Shown piece by piece: positions 1-4,922 of a stretch of 5,475 nt of DNA (position 1 is the first letter of the stretch; each line of letters starts with the position of its first letter). Below the pieces are notes generated by a model. That model was not told where the DNA came from. It saw nothing but the letters and a program-made list of their open reading frames with translations, and searched no databases. This stretch comes from DMER64 sp041652255 (GTDB taxonomy: Bacteria > Bacteroidota > Bacteroidia > Bacteroidales > UBA932): contig JBAZHT010000101.1 of NCBI GenBank assembly GCA_041652255.1, forward strand, positions 1 through 5,475, given 5' to 3'. Both the position numbers and the translations under genes were made by a program.

Positions 1-220
1 CACAGACGCCAGGAAGGAAATCATAAGCGCAGATAATCTTGATATCAGGACCAGTGGACTCAGTGACATTGATGTCTGCAGGATCATTGATGATTACTCG
101 GCTCAGGCCGGCCGTCAAAGCTTCCACCTCCTGAACGACCATGAGCGAAACTCCATAGTCAGGATTTTGAAACAAAAAGCGGTGATCGAAGAACAGATAC
201 GGAGGTGTTTGTGGCTTTGA
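1..220 (+). CDS. 3' end of an unidentified protein (partial; possible sigma-54-activator-like C-terminus)
   Basis: The frame starting at base 2 is open for 72 codons from the window edge to a TGA at 218-220, so this is the C-terminal part of a gene that begins outside the window. Translation starts TDARKEIISADNLDIR and ends EEQIRRCLWL. No domain is recognised with confidence. The stretch LLNDHERNSIVRILKQ, preceded by an ISADNL-like linker, resembles the beginning of the Fis-type helix-turn-helix at the end of sigma-54-dependent activators, but the rest of that helix-turn-helix is missing in this frame. The stop lies 6 bp from the stop of the convergent P5C dehydrogenase gene, and no terminator is visible between them. 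The opposite strand is also open in the same codon register, so frame openness alone is weak evidence. The plus reading is preferred because it has ordinary GAT/GAA/ATC-rich codon use and ends at the edge of the next gene. Confidence 0.45.
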   Translation, partial: TDARKEIISADNLDIRTSGLSDIDVCRIIDDYSAQAGRQSFHLLNDHERNSIVRILKQKAVIEEQIRRCLWL

Positions 221-226
221 CGGGAA

Positions 227-1852
227 TTACATCAAATACGGATACCGATAGTCGTCGGGGCTGACGAAGGTTTCCTTGATGGTTCTGGGATTGACCCAGC
301 GAATGAGGTTGTATTCGCCGCCCGCCTTGTCATTGGTTCCGGAGGCCCGGGATCCGCCAAAAGGCTGGAGTCCTACAATAGCACCCGTGGGTTTGTCGTT
401 GATGTAGAAGTTGCCTGCCGCATACCTGAGTTTTTCACACATATGAGCGGCAGCTATGCGATCGGTGGAGAAGACGGCTCCTGTAAGCCCATATGGCGAT
501 GTGGTATCACACAGATCCAGGGTTTCTTCCAATCTGGAGTCTTCGTAAACATAGACACATAGCACCGGACCAAAGATTTCTTCTTCCATGAGCTTGAAAC
601 GCGGATTGGTCGTTACCACAATGGTGGGCCGGATGAAATATCCTTTGGATTTGTCGCATTGACCGCCGGCAATGATTTCCGCCTCGGGGGAATTCCGTGC
701 ATAATCAATATAGGACTTTATGGTGTCGAAAGCCTTCTGGTCAATTACAGCATTCATGAAATTGCGGGCATCTTTCACATCGCCCATTTTAATATCCCCG
801 GCAAGTTCACACAAGCATTTTTTCATTTCGTCCCACAAAGAACCGGGCACGTACATGCGCGAAGCGGCACTGCACTTTTGACCCTGGTACTCAAAAGCAC
901 CGCGGATGGCATTGATGCAAACATCTTGAATATTTGCCGAGGGGTGGACAAAGATGAAGTCTTTTCCTCCGGTTTCCCCTACCAGTCGGGGGTAAGATTT
1001 GTACCCCGAAAGATTGGTACTTACCCGAGTCCATAACCCGTTGAAAGTGCCGTTGGATCCCGTGAAATGAATGCCTGCCAGGTCCTTGGAATCCAGGCAG
1101 GTGTTGCCTATTACTGATCCCTGTCCGGGCATGAAGTTGATAACCCCGGCGGGCAATCCGGCTTCCATAAAGACTTTCATCAGGTAATAATTGGACAGAA
1201 CAGCTGTAGAAGCCGGTTTCCATATGGTAGTATTCCCCATCATAACAGGGGCCATGTTCAGGTTGGAAGCTATTGATGTAAAATTGAACGGGCTTACGGC
1301 CAGGACAAAACCTTCCAGGGCCCTGTATTCCATGCGATTCAGCTGATTGTAAGCGGATTTGGGCTGCATTTCGTAAATACGCCCGGCAAAACCCACGTTG
1401 TACTTCAAAAAGTCGATGGTCTCGCAAACGGCATCGATCTCGGACTGGTATATGTTTTTGCTTTGGCCCAACATGGTGGCTGCGTTGAGCACCGGACGGT
1501 AGCGGGACGCGATCAAATGGGCAGCCTTAAGTAAGATAGAGGCTCTGATTGTCCATGTCATATTCGACCAGGTCTTCCGGGCTTCCAATGCAGCTTGAAT
1601 GGCCAATTCAACTTCAGTCTTTCCGGCTTTATGGTATTTTGCAATTATTTTGTTGTGGTCATGAGGCATTCTGATCTCTCCCAGATTCCCGGTTCGTATC
1701 TCCTTCCCTCCTATGATCAGCGGGATATCCACAACTGTCCGGGATTGTTTCTCAAGTTCTTTGTCTAAAAGAAGTCTTTCAGGACTTCCTTCCAAATAGC
1801 CAAGAATGGGTTCGTTCTGCGGTAACGGGAAATTGTAAACAGCGTTATTCAT
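227..1852 (-). CDS. pruA: 1-pyrroline-5-carboxylate dehydrogenase (L-glutamate gamma-semialdehyde dehydrogenase)
   Basis: This is a complete 541-residue aldehyde dehydrogenase that oxidises glutamate semialdehyde (from P5C) to glutamate with NAD+, the second step of proline catabolism, in the cytoplasm. Visible ALDH landmarks are SPFNFTSI (187-194), the cofactor-binding WKPAS (211-215), FTGSNGTF (263-270), the general-base glutamate E293 in GETGGKDF, the catalytic cysteine C327 in GQKCSAASR, and EEEIFGPV (423-430). The N-terminus (NNAVYNFPLPQNEPILGYLEGSPER), GETGGKDF and the length fit the stand-alone group-1 P5CDH family rather than the bifunctional PutA type; no proline dehydrogenase domain is attached and none is nearby. 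The ATG at 1852 gives the expected family N-terminus. It has no Shine-Dalgarno sequence but an A/T-rich leader, as is usual in Bacteroidota. A ModE-like regulator lies 91 bp upstream on the same strand. The reading frame is intact and all key residues are present. Confidence 0.97.
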   Translation of the reverse strand: MNNAVYNFPLPQNEPILGYLEGSPERLLLDKELEKQSRTVVDIPLIIGGKEIRTGNLGEIRMPHDHNKIIAKYHKAGKTEVELAIQAALEARKTWSNMTWTIRASILLKAAHLIASRYRPVLNAATMLGQSKNIYQSEIDAVCETIDFLKYNVGFAGRIYEMQPKSAYNQLNRMEYRALEGFVLAVSPFNFTSIASNLNMAPVMMGNTTIWKPASTAVLSNYYLMKVFMEAGLPAGVINFMPGQGSVIGNTCLDSKDLAGIHFTGSNGTFNGLWTRVSTNLSGYKSYPRLVGETGGKDFIFVHPSANIQDVCINAIRGAFEYQGQKCSAASRMYVPGSLWDEMKKCLCELAGDIKMGDVKDARNFMNAVIDQKAFDTIKSYIDYARNSPEAEIIAGGQCDKSKGYFIRPTIVVTTNPRFKLMEEEIFGPVLCVYVYEDSRLEETLDLCDTTSPYGLTGAVFSTDRIAAAHMCEKLRYAAGNFYINDKPTGAIVGLQPFGGSRASGTNDKAGGEYNLIRWVNPRTIKETFVSPDDYRYPYLM

Positions 1853-1863
1853 GATATGTATTT

Positions 1864-1901
1864 AAAAAAATTAGCGAATTGCAAATTTATGCAATTCGCT
1901 A
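1864..1901 (-). terminator. 12-bp stem-loop with T-run between regulator and pruA (terminator and/or operator)
   Basis: Bases 1872-1883 and 1890-1901 form a perfect 12-bp inverted repeat (core AGCGAATTGCA / TGCAATTCGCT) with a 6-base loop. Read on the minus strand the stem is followed after one base by seven Ts (1870-1864), the layout of an intrinsic terminator for the regulator gene that ends at 1944. The stem is AT-rich. Because the hairpin lies only about 20-50 bp upstream of the pruA start and encloses a -7-like box, an operator role is an equally reasonable reading. Confidence 0.5.
1882..1889 (-). promoter_or_regulatory. candidate -7 element of the pruA promoter
   Basis: The minus strand reads TAAATTTG here, a match to the Bacteroidota -7 consensus TAnnTTTG. 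It would place transcription start near 1875 and leave a leader of about 23 nt before the pruA ATG. No clear TTG lies at the expected -33 spacing, so the call rests on one element. The box is enclosed by the two arms of the 1872-1901 inverted repeat, so anything binding that repeat would block it. Confidence 0.35.
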
Positions 1902-1943
1902 TCAAGTTCATAAATTTTCAATAAGATATGGAGGATTTTACTA

Positions 1944-2288
1944 TTATTCTGTATAAATATTTTGGGTCATTTCTGCAAAAAAAGGATCACACAGACGGTG
2001 CAATTTTTCGAAAATCTCCATCAGCTGTATTCCTTCCGGGGTTAACGTGGTTGTTCCTCCGGCAGGTCCTCCCTGTTTTGTATCCAGAATGGGATACCCC
2101 AGCCTTTCCTCTATAGCCCGGACCTTATCCCAGGTTTTCCTATAGCTGAGATCCAATTTTTCAACAGCGTGTTTAAACGATCCTGTTTCCTGTATGGTTT
2201 TCAACAACCTGTATTTTCCGTCTCCGAAAATGCTGACACCATCCTGATCCTCGATCCAGAATTTGTATTTAAAATGCAATGAGTTCAT
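1944..2288 (-). CDS. ModE-type winged-helix transcriptional regulator, DNA-binding domain only
   Basis: This 114-residue protein corresponds to the N-terminal LysR/ModE-like winged helix of the molybdate regulator ModE. Recognisable parts are the helix-turn-helix (about residues 24-55; GKYRLLKTIQETGSFKHAVE, then LDLSYRKTWDKVRAIEERLG) and the wing with the typical glycine-rich turn GGPAGGTTTLTPEGIQLMEIFEKL (about 72-95). ModE proper continues into two molybdate-binding (Mop) domains; these are absent here, so molybdate sensing cannot be assumed. Stand-alone versions of this domain are common in Bacteroidota. The ATG at 2288 is preceded by an A-rich leader (aaaaaacaaacatc on the minus strand) and no Shine-Dalgarno. 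The gene sits directly upstream of pruA in the same direction, so it may regulate pruA, itself, or molybdenum genes elsewhere; the window contains no molybdate transporter or molybdopterin genes. Confidence 0.92.
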   Translation of the reverse strand: MNSLHFKYKFWIEDQDGVSIFGDGKYRLLKTIQETGSFKHAVEKLDLSYRKTWDKVRAIEERLGYPILDTKQGGPAGGTTTLTPEGIQLMEIFEKLHRLCDPFFAEMTQNIYTE

Positions 2289-2327
2289 GATGTTTGTTTT
2301 TTATTCAATGCTTTCCCGCCGCAATTT

Positions 2328-2359
2328 AAAAAATTCTAACCAAACATCGCTGTTGGTTA
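2328..2359 (-). terminator. weak stem-loop with T-run upstream of the ModE-like gene
   Basis: TAACCAA (2337-2343) and TTGGTTA (2353-2359) form a 7-bp perfect inverted repeat with a 9-base loop. On the minus strand it is followed by GAA and then six Ts (2333-2328). It could end leftward transcription coming through the repeat array before the regulator's own promoter, or it could be an operator 40-70 bp upstream of that gene. The stem is short, so confidence is modest. Confidence 0.35.
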
Positions 2360-2459
2360 AAATGCCGGGGGCTATTCCAGTAAGCGACCACGTTTGCGCG
2401 CCAGTAAGGAGAAGGAGGACTCCCTTGAGTGCTCCCTCAGATGCAGATAATACTGTTCT

Positions 2460-2540
2460 GGCTCAAAACTACTACATCAAGGGCACTTTTGTTGGGGGAG
2501 ATTACATATTCGGCTCAAAACACCTACATCAAAGGTACTT
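2460..2540. repeat. degenerate direct repeat, 29-bp copies 52 bp apart
   Basis: Copies at 2460-2488 and 2512-2540 both begin GGCTCAAAAC and continue CTACATCAA-GG-ACTT; 25 of 29 bases agree. The second copy runs into the degraded palindrome at 2527-2561. Parts of both copies resemble the linker plus left arm of the clean repeats further right (GCCTAAAAACAT...CCAGGTACG), so they look like decayed array sequence. Confidence 0.6.
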
Positions 2541-2561
2541 ATCTGCAGAAGCGTGCCTGAT
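2527..2561. repeat. degraded copy of the 35-bp palindrome (R0)
   Basis: This stretch has the remnants of both arms: ATCAAAGGTAC on the left, and CGTGCCTGAT on the right against CGTACCTGGT in the clean units. It lies exactly 169 bp before the unit at 2696 and 18 bp before the unit at 2580, the positions predicted by the array period. A separate perfect pair CTTATC (2538-2543) / GATAAG (2559-2564) with a 15-base loop overlaps it, so a hairpin is retained despite sequence change. Confidence 0.5.
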
Positions 2562-2579
2562 AAGGCCTAAACCAACCCC

Positions 2580-2614
2580 ACCAGGCGCACTTTAGGGGTG
2601 TTTTCGTACCTGGT
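2580..2614. repeat. 35-bp palindromic unit R1
   Basis: The unit has arms ACCAGG and CCTGGT, inner left sequence CGCAC and loop TTTAGGGGTGTTTT. It is identical over all 35 bp to the unit at 2865-2899. By position it corresponds to the second unit of a pair (169 bp before 2749), but its left arm is of the first-unit type, so it is a hybrid. The preceding 18 bp (2562-2579, with GGCCTAAACCAACCCC) are a diverged form of the linker inside the two clean pairs. Confidence 0.85.
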
Positions 2615-2637
2615 GCATTTTGGCAACCAAGTGACAA

Positions 2638-2673
2638 TTTTGTAAAGCGCTATTTATTAAGTGCTTAACAAAA
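2638..2673. repeat. imperfect 14-bp hairpin inside the first 81-bp interval
   Basis: TTTTGTAAAGCGCT (2638-2651) pairs with AGTGCTTAACAAAA (2660-2673) around the 8-base loop ATTTATTA. There is one A-A mismatch and one G-U-type pair; the other 12 positions are complementary. It is unrelated in sequence to the 35-bp palindromes that flank it. Confidence 0.6.
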
Positions 2674-2695
2674 GTAACGTTCTTTGAATTTTATA

Positions 2696-2783
2696 ACCAG
2701 GCGCACTTTGGCCCTGTTTTCGTACCTGGTCAGCCTAAAAACATACCCACCAGGTACGTTTTAGGGGTGTTTTCGTACCTGGT
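2696..2783. repeat. 88-bp paired palindrome element (R2 - 18-bp linker - R3)
   Basis: R2 (2696-2730) has arms ACCAGG/CCTGGT with the CGCAC inner left sequence and a loop containing GGCCC where the other units have AGGGG. The linker (2731-2748) reads CAGCCTAAAAACATACCC. R3 (2749-2783) has perfect 10-bp arms, ACCAGGTACG and CGTACCTGGT, around a 15-base loop TTTTAGGGGTGTTTT. The right arm of R2 can equally pair with the left arm of R3 across the linker, so two mutually exclusive foldings are possible. The element equals that at 2865-2952 except for 4 bases in R2. Confidence 0.9.
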
Positions 2784-2791
2784 GTTTGCAG

Positions 2792-2857
2792 TGCATATAA
2801 GGGATATTTCGTAAGTAGTTCTATATGTGAAGTTTTGTGAATTTCGCTTTATATGCA
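2792..2857. repeat. 9-bp inverted repeat spanning the second 81-bp interval
   Basis: TGCATATAA (2792-2800) and TTATATGCA (2849-2857) are perfectly complementary with a 48-base interior. An additional TTTGCA at 2785-2790 matches TGCAAA at 2854-2859. The arms frame nearly the entire interval between two 88-bp elements. Confidence 0.45.
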
Positions 2858-2864
2858 AATTGTG

Positions 2865-2952
2865 ACCAGGCGCACTTTAGGGGTGTTTTCGTACCTGGTC
2901 AGCCTAAAAACATACCCACCAGGTACGTTTTAGGGGTGTTTTCGTACCTGGT
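2865..2952. repeat. 88-bp paired palindrome element (R4 - 18-bp linker - R5)
   Basis: R4 (2865-2899) is identical to R1. The linker (2900-2917) is identical to that of the other pair. R5 (2918-2952) is identical to R3 with perfect 10-bp arms. The element begins exactly 169 bp after the first pair. Sequence similarity to the other pair stops abruptly at both ends: flanks TTGTG/CGACC here against TTATA/GTTTG there. Confidence 0.9.
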
Positions 2953-3033
2953 CGACCAAATTAGAACCTATCTGGTGTGTTTTATCATGGCAAAATAGTA
3001 TTGTACCGTGCTAAGTAAAACTCGGAATATATT

Positions 3034-3648
3034 TCAGACGCCGGAAAGGCGGGTTTGCAGGTCCAGGAGGAATTCCAGCTGCTGTTTGCGGAGGCGGCGG
3101 ATCCTGCCGGCGGTGAAGAAGGAGACGAAAAGTCCTATGGGCAGGGCAACCAGCAACCCGGTAACCGACTCGGCATTATTTAAAACTTCCAGGAACGGTT
3201 TGTATTCGAAATACACGTGAATGGAAAGCAGGATCAGGATGAAGAGCGGCGGAATCAAATAAAGGTAGAGTTTGCAGTACCTTCCATACAGCCATTTGGT
3301 TAAGAGGCTGGTGCGTTTTTCCAGCCAGAGTTTCAAAGGCTGATCCGATGGGTTGCCGCGCAGTGTTTTCCAGGATAAGTATCCGGAAACAATTGATATA
3401 AGGGTAATTACGAACAATATGATATTGATCGTCAGATAGTATATGTCATCCGCCCTGTTGATGGATGTAATGATAAGGTAAACAAACAGGCCGGCGGATA
3501 TCAGAATGGATATGAGGGTTTCGGTTACAAACCGGTTCATGGTGTGCCGGGCTTTTGAACGGAGCAGCAGTTGCAGTTCTTCTTTTGATCTCTGTTGCCC
3601 TCCGGTATTGAGGGTCTTCCATATGGCTTGCAATTCATTGTTTTCCAT
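3034..3648 (-). CDS. four-TM membrane protein, probable anti-sigma factor or partner of the adjacent ECF sigma factor
   Basis: The product is 204 residues long. A hydrophilic N-terminal segment (1-40) with ELQAIWKTLN is followed by hydrophobic segments at about 41-61, 69-91, 128-148 and 161-181, and a basic C-terminal tail (GRIRRLRKQQLEFLLDLQTR). An even number of membrane passes would leave both ends in the cytoplasm, where the N-terminus could contact a sigma factor. No zinc-finger (HxxxCxxC) anti-sigma motif is present and I do not recognise a named domain. The ATG at 3648 lies inside the end of the sigma gene; the two overlap by 14 bp, which suggests translational coupling and a joint function. 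The anti-sigma role comes from this context, not from sequence. No strong terminator follows; the palindrome array starts (reading leftward) 81 bp after the stop. Confidence 0.88.
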   Translation of the reverse strand: MENNELQAIWKTLNTGGQQRSKEELQLLLRSKARHTMNRFVTETLISILISAGLFVYLIITSINRADDIYYLTINIILFVITLISIVSGYLSWKTLRGNPSDQPLKLWLEKRTSLLTKWLYGRYCKLYLYLIPPLFILILLSIHVYFEYKPFLEVLNNAESVTGLLVALPIGLFVSFFTAGRIRRLRKQQLEFLLDLQTRLSGV

Positions 3649-4144
3649 GATTCGAAGTATTCATTAGTTTACGTAATGTTTCTTTGGCTCGGTTGATCCT
3701 CACACCTACGTTGGATGATGAGATCCCGATTATTCCGGCTATTTGGTCGTAACTGTTTTCATCGAGCCAGAGCAACATAATGGACCGGTCAATTTCATCC
3801 AGGTGCTTTATGGCTTCCAGTAACATTTGCAAAGAGGCGTTCAGGGATATGGCTTCGGCCGTATCGATGGTTTTGTCGCAGATGTCGGGAAGCTTTGGCC
3901 GGTACTCAATGCGGGATGCTTTACGGATCCTGGAAATGGATGTGTTTATGGCCACTTTGTAAATCCATGAGCCGAGGCTTTCGCGGTTTTTAAGCATCGC
4001 AAATGATTTCCATAGCTGGTACACGATTTCCTGGAAGTTCTCTTCCCTCTCCGAATGGCTCCGGAAATACACCAGGTTGACCTTGTGCAATATTCCCTGA
4101 TAGTTGGTAATGATTTCCAGAAATTCGTCGTTGGTAGATTTCAT
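3635..4144 (-). CDS. ECF-type RNA polymerase sigma factor
   Basis: This 169-residue sigma-70 family protein of the extracytoplasmic-function class has only the two minimal domains. Sigma region 2 spans about residues 14-76, with NFQEIVYQLWKSF and the region 2.3/2.4 stretch LGSWIYKVAINTSISRIRK (58-75). Sigma region 4 spans about 107-161, with the helix-turn-helix SYDQIAGIIGISSSNVGVRINRAKETLRKLM (131-161). It would direct RNA polymerase to a small set of promoters when released by a partner, most likely the four-TM protein encoded by the overlapping downstream gene. The start is placed at the ATG at 4144 (MKSTNDEF). A TTG two codons upstream (4150) is possible but has no advantage and no Shine-Dalgarno sequence. 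The gene is transcribed divergently from the membrane-protein operon at 4298, sharing a 153-bp intergenic region. Target genes cannot be deduced; autoregulation is common for this class. Confidence 0.94.
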   Translation of the reverse strand: MKSTNDEFLEIITNYQGILHKVNLVYFRSHSEREENFQEIVYQLWKSFAMLKNRESLGSWIYKVAINTSISRIRKASRIEYRPKLPDICDKTIDTAEAISLNASLQMLLEAIKHLDEIDRSIMLLWLDENSYDQIAGIIGISSSNVGVRINRAKETLRKLMNTSNHGKQ

Positions 4145-4257
4145 CTGCAATGATATAAGGCTTTATATTAAAGTAGCTGAAAGGGTCTTTTTATTACAAA
4201 TCAAGAAAAGTTTCTACAATTATGCTGCCTGAAGGTACATAATTCGAAAATAATAAT

Positions 4258-4265
4258 TAGGTTTG
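4258..4265 (+). promoter_or_regulatory. candidate -7 element for the rightward operon
   Basis: TAGGTTTG fits the Bacteroidota -7 consensus TAnnTTTG at every defined base. It would start transcription near 4271, about 27 nt before the ATG at 4298. No TTG is seen at the usual -33 distance, but the upstream sequence is A/T-rich. It overlaps the palindrome at 4261-4275. Confidence 0.5.
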
Positions 4266-4275
4266 TACCACAAAC
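4261..4275. promoter_or_regulatory. palindrome over the -7 box, candidate operator
   Basis: GTTTGT (4261-4266), ACC, ACAAAC (4270-4275) form a perfect 6-3-6 palindrome. It covers the second half of the -7 box and the predicted start of transcription, the position of a simple repressor site. The winged-helix protein encoded in the same operon is the obvious candidate to bind it; this is inference. Confidence 0.4.
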
Positions 4276-4297
4276 TTGTTTTATAAATCATACTGCC

Positions 4298-4909
4298 ATG
4301 GATGCAACCAATAAAGAATCGAACATTATTGATGAAAATCAGTCTCTTACGGTGATCAAAGAGATGATTGCTGTTTCACGGATCAAGCTCAGACAGGACG
4401 GGATCTTGTTTATTGTCTGGGGGTGGGTGCTCTTTTATGTGTCATTTAGCGGATTTATAACCCGGAGTATTGTGCTGACTTACCAAATGAACAGAATGAT
4501 TAGCCGTCTGGGGATCATACTGGCTGCCGCTGCTACCCTCTTTACGATATACTATCTGATCAAACAGCGGAAAAAAGTGCAGACATACATAGGTGTATCG
4601 CTGCGGTATGTCTGGATATCTTTTTTTCTGTCCACTGTGCTGGTCAATGTGATCCAGATGAATGTACTTCACAGCATCAATTTCCAATTGCAGCACCCGC
4701 TGTTTATGGTGCTGATGGCCTTTGCCGTCACCGTAACCGGAGGGATCCTGCGCTACCGGCTGATCATCATCGGGGGCGCGGTATTCGGAGCACTGGCGCT
4801 GACTGCCTCCTACCTCGGCTTAAAGGAACAATTGCTTTTGGAAGCCGTTGCCTGGATGATCGCATTCATTGTCCCGGGACATATATTGTTCGCTAAACGT
4901 AACAAGTAA
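4298..4909 (+). CDS. six-TM membrane protein of unknown function, co-transcribed with a winged-helix regulator
   Basis: The product is 203 residues long. A charged cytoplasmic N-terminus (1-33; ENQSLTVIKEMIAVSRIKLRQDG) is followed by hydrophobic segments at about 35-55, 70-88, 102-122, 134-150, 153-173 and 178-197, and a short basic tail (FAKRNK). The ENQSLxxIKEMI...ILFIVWGW pattern at the first membrane segment is what I associate with small uncharacterised Bacteroidota membrane proteins paired with a winged-helix regulator; no enzymatic or transport motif is visible. The ATG at 4298 has no Shine-Dalgarno but is preceded by A/T-rich sequence and a -7 box. The regulator gene follows after 13 bp. 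A role in sensing or controlling the membrane state together with the regulator is plausible but unproven. Confidence 0.88.
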   Translation: MDATNKESNIIDENQSLTVIKEMIAVSRIKLRQDGILFIVWGWVLFYVSFSGFITRSIVLTYQMNRMISRLGIILAAAATLFTIYYLIKQRKKVQTYIGVSLRYVWISFFLSTVLVNVIQMNVLHSINFQLQHPLFMVLMAFAVTVTGGILRYRLIIIGGAVFGALALTASYLGLKEQLLLEAVAWMIAFIVPGHILFAKRNK

Positions 4910-4922
4910 CGCTTTGCCTGCC

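Larger units (their letters stand above)
2289..3033. other. 745-bp gene-free region occupied by a palindromic repeat array
   Basis: No credible gene is seen between the regulator start and the stop of the four-TM protein gene. Open frames that cross it include the repeats and resemble no family. From the left it contains a small stem-loop (2328-2359), about 100 bp of unrecognised sequence, degenerate repeats (2460-2564), and the ordered array of 35-bp palindromes (2580-2952). The last 81 bp (2953-3033) show nothing recognisable apart from a 10-bp self-complementary TGGTCGACCA at 2949-2958 that joins the last repeat to this interval. Confidence 0.8.

Noticed and set aside
2..226. Minus-strand open frame continuing past the pruA stop to the window edge
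   Set aside because: pruA already ends at its family-typical length and C-terminus; the continuing openness mirrors the codon register of the plus-strand gene.
659..1427. Open frames inside pruA (plus strand 659-1036 and a second minus frame 891-1427)
   Set aside because: Both are entirely inside the intact, highly conserved pruA frame and have low-complexity or unnatural composition; they are shadows.
1928..2116. Plus-strand open frame opposite the ModE-like gene
   Set aside because: It is antisense to a well-supported gene and has no recognisable features.
2263..2595. Plus-strand open frame of 110 codons
   Set aside because: It begins inside the opposite-strand regulator gene, crosses the degenerate repeats, and its translation resembles no protein family.
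2527..2952. CRISPR array
   Set aside because: Repeat spacing alternates between 18 and 81 bp, the 18-bp linker is itself repeated exactly, and no cas gene is in the window.
2580..2952. Integron attC cassette array
   Set aside because: A stray RYYYAAC match exists (GCTTAAC near 2663), but there is no paired GTTRRRY core at a consistent position, no cassette genes between repeats and no integrase.
3008..3220. Plus-strand open frame over the end of the four-TM gene
   Set aside because: It is basic, cysteine/arginine-rich shadow translation opposite a convincing membrane protein.
4168..4175. TACTTTAA (minus strand) with a TTG 21 bp upstream as sigma-factor promoter
   Set aside because: Only part of the TAnnTTTG consensus is met and ECF-dependent autoregulation would use an unknown motif, so it is too weak to annotate.
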